A stretch of 54,957 nt of DNA from Candidatus Chlorohelix allophototropha (GCF_030389965.1 NZ_CP128403.1:1-54957), one strand, 5' to 3'. Shown: positions 1 through 9,793, numbered from the stretch's first letter. Made by a program: numbers and translations. Notes: generated by a model from the sequence alone, not told the origin.

Positions 1-1848
1 ATGACTATCATTGATATAGCAATTACTCCCGATGAATTCAATCAGGTAGATATTGAGTCAGTCATTAGTCAACTCAGTGAGCGAAACTGTGATTACTATT
101 CTTCTCCTTTTTTTGCTAAATCCGAGGAAGCTAAATCAAATGGCTTGCTTATCGCCAGTGCGGTATTTAGGTTACTTGGAGCGCTCACTGATTTTCACCT
201 TATGAGGTTGGATATACCTGAACAACCTTATGTAGCTAAATATGAAGGGCCAACTGGACGAACAGCAATGCCTGAAGATTTCACGGAAGAAGAGTTGGCA
301 TTATTAGCTCAAACTGCTAAGGATATTCAAGATGCCGATTTAAGAGCAAGAACCGCTGATGTTATTTGGCTTCGAAAGAAAGATTTTCGAATGGCTGGTT
401 TGGCTGTTGAGTCCTATCTGGAATCGGGTACACTTCTTGAACACCCGGAAGACTGGTCACAAAGTGCTGATAGAATAGAACGAGCACTACAGTTAGCCTT
501 AAAAATTAACTCAAAGCCTTTAGTTGATAAAGTTATTAGCCATATAGAAAATGTACTCGCAAAATATGACGGTCAAGACCCTTCTTTTTTAACCATTAAA
601 ATGTTTGAGCTACTAACTAAAAACAATAAAGCTGCTCCAGTTAAATATATCCCCCTTGTTGAGAGGTATGCTAAGGAAAATGAAAATCAAAAAGATTGGA
701 GACGTGCCAGACATTTTTGGGATATTTTAGAACAGCTCTATCGGAAAGAGAAAAATTCTGAAAAAGCAAAAGAGGCATCGATTAATTCTGCCGAAACTCA
801 TTTTAATGAGGGCTTGGAATCTTTAAATATTGTCCCTTCTGAGGCTGACTCTTCCGAAAGAAATTATCCCGTTGCTATTTTTCATTTGCAACAAGCTTAT
901 GAGGCATATACAAAAATTCCAAATGCCAAATCGCGACAGGATGAAATCCACAAGAAAATCCTTGAATATCAAGAAAAATCAGTTGAAGGGCTACCTCGTA
1001 TCTCGACAGATCCCATTGATATCATAGATTTCGTTGAAAATGCCCAAAACTTTGTGCGGGGTAAACCTTTATTTGAAGCTTTATTAGCACTCGCAACAGC
1101 ATCCAAGAGTGAATCAAAAATTGCTTTAAGGCAACAGGTCCTAGATTTATCCGAACAAGCGCCACTGCTTCATATAATTACAACCACAATAATAAACGAA
1201 AAAGGTAAAACAGTCTCTAAAGCGCCTGGAATACTATCAAATGACCCCGAAGAGGTTGATGCTGCAATTACAGCAAATATGTATCGAAATTCTATATACA
1301 ACCGCTCTCTTAAGGTTGCCTCAACAATTGATCCAATGCGTTATCAAATTGATTTAGAGCACAATGTGCGCATACAAGATTTTTATCCGATTGTTTTCAA
1401 TAATCCCTTGATTCCGCCTGGCAGAGAACAACTATACGCTAAAGGCTTATATGAAGGGCTGATTGGAGACTTCCTCACTGCCGCTCATATATTAATTCCC
1501 CAATTGGAAAACTCCATTCGGTATTTGCTATACCGGACTGGAAAAATTACCTCCACCTTTGAAAATGAAGGTATTCAAAATGAATACGACATCAATAAAA
1601 CCTTGAGGATGTCAGAGCTTACAGAAATACTTGGAGAGGATGTAGTTTTTGAATTAAGGGGTTTATTAACAGAACATGCAGGTTCAAATTTAAGAAATCT
1701 ATTTGCGCATGGGCTGCTGGACTACGAAAGGTTTTTTAACACAGAAGTAGAATATGTTTGGTGGCTTACGTTACGCTTACTTTTTATTCCCATTATTCAC
1801 AAATTGCAAGAGGTACAGAATGCCACCGAAGAACAACAAGCAGAATAA
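1..1848 (+). CDS. DUF4209-domain protein of the restriction-modification operon
   Basis: A 615-residue soluble, mostly helical protein. The C-terminal part matches my recollection of DUF4209, with the signature N-L-R-N-L-F-A-H-G at about residues 563-571. R565-x4-H570 also fits the Rx4-6H motif of HEPN nucleases, so a HEPN-like fold is possible (inference). The last 29 bases overlap the methyltransferase start, so the two are translationally coupled. If the molecule is circular, the Res gene stops one base before this ATG and supplies its ribosome binding site (AAGGA, 5 bases before the ATG). It therefore sits between the Res and Mod subunits and may be an accessory or toxic effector of that system. 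Biochemical role unknown. Family call fairly sure; function not. Confidence 0.8.
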   Translation: MTIIDIAITPDEFNQVDIESVISQLSERNCDYYSSPFFAKSEEAKSNGLLIASAVFRLLGALTDFHLMRLDIPEQPYVAKYEGPTGRTAMPEDFTEEELALLAQTAKDIQDADLRARTADVIWLRKKDFRMAGLAVESYLESGTLLEHPEDWSQSADRIERALQLALKINSKPLVDKVISHIENVLAKYDGQDPSFLTIKMFELLTKNNKAAPVKYIPLVERYAKENENQKDWRRARHFWDILEQLYRKEKNSEKAKEASINSAETHFNEGLESLNIVPSEADSSERNYPVAIFHLQQAYEAYTKIPNAKSRQDEIHKKILEYQEKSVEGLPRISTDPIDIIDFVENAQNFVRGKPLFEALLALATASKSESKIALRQQVLDLSEQAPLLHIITTTIINEKGKTVSKAPGILSNDPEEVDAAITANMYRNSIYNRSLKVASTIDPMRYQIDLEHNVRIQDFYPIVFNNPLIPPGREQLYAKGLYEGLIGDFLTAAHILIPQLENSIRYLLYRTGKITSTFENEGIQNEYDINKTLRMSELTEILGEDVVFELRGLLTEHAGSNLRNLFAHGLLDYERFFNTEVEYVWWLTLRLLFIPIIHKLQEVQNATEEQQAE

Positions 1849-4657
1849 CCCCACCCCCGTTGATGCACTCAAGCACAAGGATACGCGGGTGAATATACCC
1901 ACTAACGAGTTGCAGGAGTTTGTGGCAGAGGAAGAGCAGAAGCCGAAGACGCTGCTCTACCCTCGCGACCCTTCGCTTGACCCGCAGTTGGTGTGGAAGG
2001 GCAAGGATGAGCAGGATGCCGCCGCGCTCGAAGTGCCTGCCGTACCAATCTACATTCAGGAGAAGATTCACCCGCAGGCTATAATCGAGGATTTGAGAGC
2101 GGAAGCGCGTAAGGAAACGCCTCAGCAGTTATCGCTATTCTCCGACTTCAACGGGATAGAAAACTTCGAGGATTTGGTGGATTTCTACCAGCATGAGCAG
2201 CACTGGTCTAACCGGATGATTTTGGGCGACTCGCTGTTGGTGATGGCTTCGCTGGCGGAGAAAGAGGGACTGAAGGGCAAGGTGCAGATGATTTACCTTG
2301 ACCCACCCTATGGCATTAAATTTGGTTCAAATTGGCAGACGAGTACCCGCAAGCGTGATGTAAAAGACGGTAAAGCGGAAGATTTAACCCGCCAACCTGA
2401 GCAAATTAAAGCCTTCCGCGACACATGGAAGTTGGGTATCCATAGCTACCTTGCCTATCTGCGTGACCGTCTGATGGTAGCACAAGAGTTGCTAACCGAA
2501 AGTGGCAGCATCTTTGTACAAATCGGTGGTGAGAATGTACATCTGGTGCGTAATTTATTAGATGAAGTTTTTGGAAGCGAGAATTTTGTTTCCTTCATAA
2601 GTTTCCAAAAAACAGGTGGTGTACAAAGTAACTTCTTGCCTTCTTCTGTAGATTATTTGCTTTGGTATGCCAAAGAAAAAATCCAGGCAAGGTCAAAGTT
2701 TAGACAAATATATCAGACTAGAAACCAGGGCGAAACATCGCTTGAAAGATATGACCAAGTAGAAGAAGCAAATGGACTACAGCGGAATTTGACAGTTGAA
2801 GAAAGAAAAAATGGGCTATTGCAACAAGGCGCAAAAAGATATCAACTAGCTCCAATATATTCCGAAGGTGAATCATCTGATACAAAAGAATTTAAATTCC
2901 ATGGTAAGGGGTATAAACTTAGACCAGGGACACATTGGAAAACAACAAGTGACGGGTTGCAAAAACTTTCCTTTTCTGGAAGGTTAGAGGAAATGGGGTC
3001 AGTCATTCGCTATAAAAGATTTGTAGATGATTTTCCTGTTATTCCAATAACTGACCACTGGGAATCGATGCAAATAGGAACCGAAAGAGTTTACGTTGTT
3101 CAAACTTCTTTACTTGTAATCCAACGTTGCCTACTAATGACTACCGACCCCGGCGACCTGATATTTGACCCCACTTGTGGCAGTGGTACAACCGCCTATG
3201 TCGCCGAGCAATGGGGGAGGCGTTGGATTACCTGCGATACCAGCCGGGTATCTCTCGCCCTTGCCCGCACCCGCCTCATGGCTGCCCGCTTCCCCTACTT
3301 TCTGCTCTCCGACTCTCCTGATGGAGTTAAAAAAGAAGCCGATGTTACCGGGCGTATCCCACCCGACTATCCCACCAGCGGCGACATTAGGAAGGGCTTC
3401 GTTTACAAGCGCGTACCTCACGTCACGCTGAAAGCCATTGCCAACAACCAAGAAATTGACACCATCCATGCCAAATATCAGGAAAGGCTTGAAGCGCTGC
3501 GCCAGCAACTCAATTCCCTGCTCCACCACAATTGGGAAGAGTGGCAGATACCACGCGAACCGGACAAAAGCTGGAATGAGCAAGCCTTGAAAGCGCACGA
3601 ACAATGGTGGCAACTCCGCCGCCAGCGTCAGCAAGAGATTGACGCTTCTATTTCCCGCAACGCCGAGGTCGAACTGCTCTACGACCAGCCCTACGAGGAT
3701 AACAAACGCATCCGAGTCAGCGGTCCCTTCACTGTCGAAAGCCTCTCCCCCCATCGCGTAATCAGCGCAGACGAAGAACGCCCCGCTACCGAGCAGGACG
3801 GTCAGAAGCAGCAGAGCGGGGGCGACTTCCTTAACATGGTACTGGACAACCTCAAAAAAGCCGGTGTCCAGAATACCGTCAAAACCGAGCGTCTCAAATT
3901 CGACTTACTTGAACCCTTCGCCGGAGAGTGGCTGCACCTCCACGGGGAATACACCGAACCGGATGGCTCTACCCACCGTGTCGCCGTCTCCATCGGCTCT
4001 CAACATGGCACAGTCGGGTCGGAGCAAATCAAAGGGGCAGCCCGCGAAGCTCTCAAAGGCGCAGGCTTCGACCTGCTACTGGTATGCGGCTTTGCTTTCG
4101 ACCCTTACGCCAGCGAAACAGTCCGCGAATTCAGCCCCTCCCCAGAGGCTACGGGTAAAAACTTCGCCATTGCCGAAGAGCGCAAACAATACGGCAAACT
4201 CCCGGTGCTGCTGGTGCGAATGAACCCCGACCTGCTGATCGGAGAAGACCTACTCAAGAAAACGGGCGCGGGCAATCTATTTATGGTCTTTGGCGAGCCT
4301 GACATCAAAATCGACAAAGATGCTGAAGGGAAACTGGTAGTCACCCTTCAAGGGTTGGACATCTACAACCCCACCACCGGCGAAATAAGCCCCTATTCCA
4401 CCGACAAAATCGCTTGCTGGTTCATTGATACCGCCTATAACGAAGAAAGCTTCTTTGTGCGCCACGCCTACTTCACCGGAGCCGACCAACCCTACGAAAA
4501 GCTGAAACGCGCGCTCAAAGCAGAGGTGGACGAAGCCGCATGGTCATCGCTCTACTCCACCACCAGTCGCCCGTTCGAGCGCCCTGCCAGCGGCAAAATC
4601 GCGGTAAAAGTCATCAATCACTACGGGGACGAGGTGCTGAAGGTTTATCGGGTGTAA
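1820..4657 (+). CDS. Site-specific N6-adenine DNA methyltransferase, type III Mod-like
   Basis: Transfers a methyl group from S-adenosylmethionine to adenine in DNA, protecting it from the partner nuclease. The catalytic DPPY motif is at residues 161-164 and the AdoMet-binding motif D-P-T-C-G-S-G-T-T starts at residue 450. This order (motif IV before motif I) is that of the beta class. The roughly 280 residues between them would hold the target-recognition domain. A long C-terminal extension (about 530-945) is typical of large Mod proteins paired with Res-like helicases. The ATG at 1820 has AAGAGG just upstream and replaces a longer in-frame reading from 1754. Base composition drops towards A+T inside the target-recognition stretch (2560-3120), as seen when specificity domains are swapped. 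Partner: the Res-like gene ending at 54956. Confidence 0.88.
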   Translation: MPPKNNKQNNPTPVDALKHKDTRVNIPTNELQEFVAEEEQKPKTLLYPRDPSLDPQLVWKGKDEQDAAALEVPAVPIYIQEKIHPQAIIEDLRAEARKETPQQLSLFSDFNGIENFEDLVDFYQHEQHWSNRMILGDSLLVMASLAEKEGLKGKVQMIYLDPPYGIKFGSNWQTSTRKRDVKDGKAEDLTRQPEQIKAFRDTWKLGIHSYLAYLRDRLMVAQELLTESGSIFVQIGGENVHLVRNLLDEVFGSENFVSFISFQKTGGVQSNFLPSSVDYLLWYAKEKIQARSKFRQIYQTRNQGETSLERYDQVEEANGLQRNLTVEERKNGLLQQGAKRYQLAPIYSEGESSDTKEFKFHGKGYKLRPGTHWKTTSDGLQKLSFSGRLEEMGSVIRYKRFVDDFPVIPITDHWESMQIGTERVYVVQTSLLVIQRCLLMTTDPGDLIFDPTCGSGTTAYVAEQWGRRWITCDTSRVSLALARTRLMAARFPYFLLSDSPDGVKKEADVTGRIPPDYPTSGDIRKGFVYKRVPHVTLKAIANNQEIDTIHAKYQERLEALRQQLNSLLHHNWEEWQIPREPDKSWNEQALKAHEQWWQLRRQRQQEIDASISRNAEVELLYDQPYEDNKRIRVSGPFTVESLSPHRVISADEERPATEQDGQKQQSGGDFLNMVLDNLKKAGVQNTVKTERLKFDLLEPFAGEWLHLHGEYTEPDGSTHRVAVSIGSQHGTVGSEQIKGAAREALKGAGFDLLLVCGFAFDPYASETVREFSPSPEATGKNFAIAEERKQYGKLPVLLVRMNPDLLIGEDLLKKTGAGNLFMVFGEPDIKIDKDAEGKLVVTLQGLDIYNPTTGEISPYSTDKIACWFIDTAYNEESFFVRHAYFTGADQPYEKLKRALKAEVDEAAWSSLYSTTSRPFERPASGKIAVKVINHYGDEVLKVYRV

Positions 4658-4681
4658 GTACACCACAAGAAGGGGGGAAAT

Positions 4682-5626
4682 ATGGTAGCACATTGGAAGA
4701 TTGGACAGGGTTTTGCTATTCGATACGGTGGACGTGGCAATATCCAGTGGTTTAAAGGCAAAGAATTCGATCAACTTGCGCGTGGCTTTCATCAAGGAGT
4801 AAGCCCTCTTTCTCCGTTTGGACTTGCGCTCGAAGCAGCTAACAGTGCAGTTGGTTTCCTCCAGTGGTGGGAATCACGCAAGTCTAGGCTGCTTCAGGAA
4901 GCACAGTATGAAGAGAGAAGAATTGGCTGGTTAGCCGATATTCTGGAAGTATGGTATCAGGAACTGGATAATGGCGAAATGCGCCGAGATACTATTCATT
5001 ATCTGGATAGGGAAGTTTCCAAACTGGTAGAAAAACTGGAGCAGAATAAGTTAACAGATGTACCTTCTTCCTTTCTACTCCAAGTAGAACGAACTACTGA
5101 GTCTCTTATGCAAATGAATATGAGAATGGATAAAATTCTCAGAGAGTCCGCACCAAATTTTGTGCTACCCGATGTTGATCTACCGCAACGCTATGAGTAT
5201 AAACCCTACTTTGAGGTTCTTGAAAACGAAGAAATATTCAAGAAGTATATAGAGGTAGCCAATAAAATAATTGAGGCAACTTCATTTGTCTTTTTGGGAC
5301 TACAGTTTGCTTCAAAAGCTTTCAGATTAAGCCCCATGGGAATGGTTTTAACCGGAGTTCTATGGACAGCCCCGAAGTTATGGGAACTAGTCAAGAAATT
5401 CAACGATGATAAAAAGAACCAGCGAATCCAGGATTTTATAGCTCTAATTAACTTAATGGTAGAAGTACGAAGTGCAGATGCTTTATTAAGCCTTTTCGTG
5501 AAATTACCACCCGTCACTAGGGTTTACACACTTGAGGAAATGCTGAACAACGGGGAAGGCAGATTATTACCTGCCGAAGACAGCCTCCTTTTATTGGCAG
5601 AACCCGAAGCTGAAAATAATTCCTAG
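4682..5626 (+). CDS. Unknown protein with a central hydrophobic stretch, last gene of the RM operon
   Basis: A 314-residue protein of no family I recognise. It begins 24 bases after the methyltransferase stop, with AAGGGGGG just before its ATG, so it is probably cotranscribed. The N-terminal region carries aromatic and glycine residues. Residues about 75-155 are highly charged and helical, and a hydrophobic segment at about 205-235 could be a membrane helix or a buried hairpin. The C-terminal part is helical with an acidic tail. Position after res-DUF4209-mod suggests an accessory part of the same defence locus, but nothing in the sequence gives an activity. Confidence 0.7.
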   Translation: MVAHWKIGQGFAIRYGGRGNIQWFKGKEFDQLARGFHQGVSPLSPFGLALEAANSAVGFLQWWESRKSRLLQEAQYEERRIGWLADILEVWYQELDNGEMRRDTIHYLDREVSKLVEKLEQNKLTDVPSSFLLQVERTTESLMQMNMRMDKILRESAPNFVLPDVDLPQRYEYKPYFEVLENEEIFKKYIEVANKIIEATSFVFLGLQFASKAFRLSPMGMVLTGVLWTAPKLWELVKKFNDDKKNQRIQDFIALINLMVEVRSADALLSLFVKLPPVTRVYTLEEMLNNGEGRLLPAEDSLLLLAEPEAENNS

Positions 5627-5878
5627 AACTCTGAATTTGGCAATAGAAGCTGTGTGAGCGTCCAACCAAAGAGGGCGCGAAGCCCATCGGGAAACTGAAC
5701 GCTTGTTTACAGGTTGTTAAGAGATTCAGAAACTAGAATCATGGTGAAGTAGTTGCAGAAATAGTACATTCGTTTATAGCTTTATCCCTTGACATTTTCG
5801 CACATACCGAGTCAAGTTGGACAGCTATAGAGGTACCAAAGAGTGCTGATTTAAGAGTAGTACATAGAGGAAAACACT

Positions 5879-6769
5879 ATGGTTATAATAAAACTAATTC
5901 GGTGGCTGGTATTTTGTTTCGTTTATCTACCTTTGGGTATAATCTTTAAATTTCGTGTGTCAGGCTCAAAAAAAAGGGAACGCCATGAGATTATTGAATA
6001 CACCGTATATCGGGTTCTAAAGCTAATTCGTTGGCTGACAATTTGTTCTGTATATATTTTATTGTTTTCTCCTATTTTTTACTTTCTTTCTAAAATCCTA
6101 TCCCAAGAACAAGCTCAGATCGTAAGTGCAGGAATTTTTTTTATCGGAATTCTAGTTATCGCGTTAATTGCTTTAGTTTCCCCATCTTTCTGGATCTTCT
6201 TAAATGGGAAACCGAAACCTAAAACTCTGATACAAGAAATGCCTAGCTATTACGTATCTTTTGAACAAGAGCTTTACCAAATATATTCAAATCGTGATGA
6301 TAATAAGTTAATTAGCACGTTAAAAACTAGGTTGCCATCTTGGGAGTTGAGCAACTCCATTATTGTTACTACTAAGGAACTTCTGCAATTACGCCAGAAT
6401 GTATTAAATGCCTGTACTAAAATCAGCGAGGGATATTTCAACGATTTATTGAACCGCTTAAATAGTGCATCACAAATGATATGGATTTATGCAGATCGCA
6501 TTGCGACCTTCAGGAACGATAAAACAAGTATGAAAGATCCAGGTGGTAAGTCATTTTTAAAACCAGCTAATGAATCAGAAAAGTTTTGGGCAAATCAGAA
6601 TCTGCGTATGCTTAATTTGCGGATTGTTTTACGTAATACACGTCTGTTGTTAGCTGAAACACTTATGTCCAATATTTATCTTACCAATGGTATGGAGCGA
6701 GTACAGATAAGCTTAGAATCCCTTAATCAGGCTACCAAGGAGTTAAATACGGAATGGCACTTGGGGTAG
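5879..6769 (+). CDS. Three-helix membrane protein, 3' end replaced by a MITE
   Basis: A 296-residue protein with hydrophobic helices at about residues 4-22, 50-72 and 83-107, followed by a cytoplasmic helical domain. No family recognised. The last codons and the TAG stop lie inside the left terminal inverted repeat of the MITE that begins at 6763 (Leu, then Gly-stop read from the element). The native C-terminus may therefore be lost and this may be a truncated gene. Start: ATG at 5879 follows AGAGGAAAA. It is AT-rich compared with the methyltransferase upstream, suggesting a separate origin. Confidence 0.6.
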   Translation: MVIIKLIRWLVFCFVYLPLGIIFKFRVSGSKKRERHEIIEYTVYRVLKLIRWLTICSVYILLFSPIFYFLSKILSQEQAQIVSAGIFFIGILVIALIALVSPSFWIFLNGKPKPKTLIQEMPSYYVSFEQELYQIYSNRDDNKLISTLKTRLPSWELSNSIIVTTKELLQLRQNVLNACTKISEGYFNDLLNRLNSASQMIWIYADRIATFRNDKTSMKDPGGKSFLKPANESEKFWANQNLRMLNLRIVLRNTRLLLAETLMSNIYLTNGMERVQISLESLNQATKELNTEWHLG

Positions 6770-7016
6770 CGGGCACAGTGGAACAATTTTGTACGGTTTG
6801 CGTTTTTTTCTGGCTAAACTTGTTATTAGTAGTTAAAAACCGCCAATTTGGGAGTATATTTTCGCGTTATTGGTAGCACAGCATAGTAACAAGTGCCAAT
6901 AATGTCAGTTATTGGTAGTTCGCCCTATTTCAAAAAAGAAATAGAAGAACATGATTTTTAGATTATAGGTTCAATATCGAAAGCGCACAAAAATGTTCCA
7001 CTGTGCCCGCTACCCC
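6763..7016. mobile_element. MITE, 254 bp, perfect 23-bp terminal inverted repeats
   Basis: The left end 6763-6785 begins GGGGTAGCGGGCACAG. The right end 6994-7016 is its exact reverse complement over 23 bases, and imperfect pairing continues about 10 bases inwards. The interior has no coding capacity. No target-site duplication is obvious: the flanks CACTT and ATTAT differ. The left repeat gives a stop codon to the membrane-protein gene; the right repeat gives an ATG and eight codons to the methyltransferase fragment that follows. The size and lack of a transposase gene fit a miniature inverted-repeat element mobilised in trans. Confidence 0.8.
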
Positions 7017-8075
7017 ATTATGCAAGAGGGTGGCTTCGATGTGATTATTGGCAATCCGCCATACCTTGAAATGAGAGAAATAGATTACCAACCGCGTAAC
7101 TTTAAAAGTGTCGAAAGTGGTGCAGTACACGTATTATGTATTGAGCGTGGCTTAAACCTTTTAAAAGCTACGGGAGGTTTAAGTATGATTGTTCCACTTG
7201 CCTTAGTATCTACTCAAAGAATGCAAACTATACAGAATCTTTTGGAGAACAAACGAACAGTATTTTATTCTAATTATTCTTGGAGACCAGGAAAGTTATT
7301 TGATACTGTAAATCGCGCACTTACCATATTTATTGCACACTTCACAAAAGAGTCCAAAACTTTTTCGACTAAATATGAAAAATGGATTTCAGAGACTAGG
7401 AACGGTCTTATTGAACGTATTAGTTATGTAGAAGTGCCTCATCAACGACAGTTATTTTGGGTTCCAAAACTAGGGAGCAATATTGAGCAATCAATTTTGA
7501 ACAAAGTAACTAAGCAAAAATCAACCATTGCTCACTTCAACACTAAAAGTGATTACAAAGTATTTTATAGAACGACTGGTGGTTTATATTGGAAAGTTTT
7601 TACTGACTTTCCCCCTGCTTTCAATGTTGAAGGTAAATCTGGGCATTCTTCGCGGGAAACTTGGTTTTCTCTAAGCAAAAAAGAAATGGTTAAACCTGTT
7701 ATTGCTATTTTAAGTAGTGATATATTCTGGTGGTGGTACACAATTACTACAAACCTACGTGACTTGAACCCATCTGATATCCAAAAATTTCCTATACCAG
7801 AAGATGTTTTAAATGATACAACTTTAGCTAGAGTTGCCGAGACATATCTTAAAGATTTACAACAAAACAGTACGATGTTAATGCGTATTCAGAAGCAAAC
7901 TGGACTTACTGAAACACAATCATTCAAAATACAAAAATCCAAACCCATAATAAACGAAATAGACCGGATTCTGGCGCAGCACTATGGCTTTACAGCCGAA
8001 GAACTGGACTTCATCATCAACTACGACATCAAATACCGCATGGGCAAGAGCAGCGAGGAAGAAGGGGAAGAATGA
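6993..8075 (+). pseudogene. N-terminally truncated Eco57I-type N6-adenine methyltransferase / specificity protein
   Basis: Codons 1-8 come from the MITE right end. The real sequence starts near residue 9 with M-Q-E-G-G-F-D-V-I-I-G-N-P-P-Y, the catalytic motif IV of Eco57I/TaqI-class enzymes. In that class the AdoMet-binding motif I comes before motif IV, and here everything upstream is gone. The remaining roughly 350 residues cover the end of the catalytic domain and a TaqI-like target-recognition domain, with the usual C-terminal helical tail. Without motif I it cannot methylate; at most it could still bind DNA. There is no ribosome binding site before the chimeric ATG. It overlaps the next gene by four bases, showing they were once an operon. 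Confidence 0.8.
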
Positions 8076-8779
8076 AAGCAGAAGACCAAGATTTGATTGA
8101 ACGGTTTGAAATCGCTTACAACAACATTGATAAACAACTTCGTGAAAAACTGGAAGACCAAATAGACGCAACTTTTTCCGTGCTTGTCTGGGAATATGCC
8201 CAAAAGTTTCCCTTTTGGAAATATCAAGCTACTCTACAACAATATGGCAAGTTAAGAAATTCTCTGGTTCACCAACATTACAAAAAGCACGAGTATCTAG
8301 CCGTTCCTCTTCTTGAAACTGTGCTTAATATTGAATTTATCCTAGCCACCTTAGAAAACCCACCACTTGTTTATCCCGATTATCAAGCTGAAGTAATGAG
8401 ATTGAGTATCAACGATAACTTAAAGCGAATTTTTGATTTAATAGCAAACCTTAACTACAGCCAATTTCCGATTTACGATGACTCAGATTTCATTGGCTTA
8501 TTGACCGAAAACGGTCTGTCCAGAGGGTTAGCCCAGTTTCGGCAAGACGACACTATTCAGTTCAGTGATATTAGTATCCGGGATTTGTTGAGTAAGGAAG
8601 AAACTACTAATAATTACGGCTTTATTTCTCGGAGAACTCTATTTGCCGAAGCTGCCCGACTCTTCAGAGAGAATACCAAATTGGAAGCATTGTTCATTAC
8701 CGAAACTGGTCGAAAAACCGAAGGGCTATTAGGTATCATAACTCGGTGGGACATAGTTAACCCAAAGCGCCCTGCATAG
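8072..8779 (+). CDS. HEPN-like domain fused to a CBS domain pair
   Basis: A 235-residue protein. The N-terminal half is helical and carries R62-N-S-L-V-H67, an Rx4H motif like that of HEPN ribonucleases, inside a stretch (Y-G-K-L-R-N-S-L-V-H) that resembles HEPN/DUF4145-type proteins. The C-terminal half (about 120-230) reads as two CBS motifs, ending F-I-T-E-T-G-R-...-L-G-I-I-T-R-W-D-I-V-N, a typical CBS2 end. CBS pairs bind adenine nucleotides, so this may be a nucleotide-gated HEPN effector (inference). ATGA overlap with the truncated methyltransferase upstream suggests it was the guard or effector subunit of that lost system. Confidence 0.7.
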   Translation: MKAEDQDLIERFEIAYNNIDKQLREKLEDQIDATFSVLVWEYAQKFPFWKYQATLQQYGKLRNSLVHQHYKKHEYLAVPLLETVLNIEFILATLENPPLVYPDYQAEVMRLSINDNLKRIFDLIANLNYSQFPIYDDSDFIGLLTENGLSRGLAQFRQDDTIQFSDISIRDLLSKEETTNNYGFISRRTLFAEAARLFRENTKLEALFITETGRKTEGLLGIITRWDIVNPKRPA

Positions 8780-8842
8780 GGCAGCCACACTGAGAAGTAA
8801 GCTCAAGAAGGTTGTGGCTAACGTCAAAATAAAAGGAACTAT

Positions 8843-9793
8843 ATGGAACTAGGATTTCTCGGTCTGGGCAGGATGGGCTTCAATATGTCTCGGCGGTTGC
8901 TTCTGGGCGGTCATTCTGTAGTAGCGCATGATTCCGAGGCACTCAGGACTCAGGAAATAATGGAGCAGGGGGCTATCGGCGCTAGTTCCCATCAGGATAT
9001 GGTGAGCAAGCTCAAACAATCCCCAAAGTGTGTCTGGTTGATGGTGCCAAGCGGTCAAGTGACCGAAAACCTTGTAAATAAAGTTGCGAATTTGCTCAGC
9101 CCTGGCGATATTATAATTGACGGTGGCAACTCTAATTATCACGATACAATCCGCCGTCATACTATACTAAAAGAAAAAGGACTTCATTTTGTAGATGCTG
9201 GCACCAGCGGCGGTATCTGGGGCTTGCAGAACGGTTACGCTCTGATGGTCGGAGGTGACCCAGAACCGGTGAAGTTTTTAGAGCCAATCTTTAAGACCCT
9301 TGCGCCTGAAAACGGCTATCTACACTGCGGAGCAAGCGGGGCAGGACATTTCGTTAAAATGATTCACAACGGCATAGAATATGGAATGCTGGCGGCTTAC
9401 GGGGAGGGTTATGAAATCTTAGAAAAGAGCCGATATCAGCTTGATTTGCTGGCAATCAGCAAGATGTGGCAGAACGGCAGCGTTGTGCGCAGTTGGTTGC
9501 TCGATTTGGCAGTGTTGGCTTTTGAACAGGAGGGCAACAAGCTTGACGGTATCAAAGGTTATATCCAGGATAGTGGAGAAGGTCGTTGGACAGTACAGGA
9601 GGCGCTTGAGCAATCCACCCCTGCGCCGGTTCTTACCCTAGCCTTGCTACAGCGCTTTAGCAGTCGTCAGCCTGAAAGCTTTAGCGCAAAAGTGGTGGCG
9701 GGGCTTCGTAACCAAGTTGAAGGAGATGTCATTTCATCAGGGACAAAACATAGCGACTCTTTTTGTCCAATCAATGTTCCTACACGGCAATAA
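8843..9793 (+). CDS. gnd: 6-phosphogluconate dehydrogenase (decarboxylating), short form, altered C-terminus
   Basis: Oxidises 6-phosphogluconate to ribulose 5-phosphate and CO2 with NAD(P)+, in the pentose phosphate pathway. Evidence: the N-terminal Rossmann loop G-L-G-R-M-G-F-N-M, the signature D-A-G-T-S-G-G-I-W-G-L, and G-H-F-V-K-M-I-H-N-G-I-E-Y-G-M containing the catalytic Lys and the substrate-binding H-N-G-I-E-Y. Length (316) fits the short, roughly 300-residue bacterial subgroup. The normal end of the family (an N-Q-F-G-G-H-like motif) is replaced after L-R-N-Q by about 25 residues encoded in part by a 31-bp repeat also found in noncoding DNA at 13065. The extreme C-terminus is therefore foreign and activity is uncertain. 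RBS AAAGGAA lies upstream. A metabolic gene among defence genes is unusual. Confidence 0.85.
   Translation: MELGFLGLGRMGFNMSRRLLLGGHSVVAHDSEALRTQEIMEQGAIGASSHQDMVSKLKQSPKCVWLMVPSGQVTENLVNKVANLLSPGDIIIDGGNSNYHDTIRRHTILKEKGLHFVDAGTSGGIWGLQNGYALMVGGDPEPVKFLEPIFKTLAPENGYLHCGASGAGHFVKMIHNGIEYGMLAAYGEGYEILEKSRYQLDLLAISKMWQNGSVVRSWLLDLAVLAFEQEGNKLDGIKGYIQDSGEGRWTVQEALEQSTPAPVLTLALLQRFSSRQPESFSAKVVAGLRNQVEGDVISSGTKHSDSFCPINVPTRQ
9754..9784. repeat. 31-bp direct repeat, copy 1 (inside gnd 3' end)
   Basis: The stretch starting CGACTCTTTTTGTCCAA is repeated at 13065-13095 with three mismatches. Copy 1 codes for the odd C-terminus of the dehydrogenase; copy 2 is noncoding. The pair brackets about 3.3 kb (metalloprotease, TIR protein and two small genes), which could mark an inserted segment. 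Confidence 0.7.
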
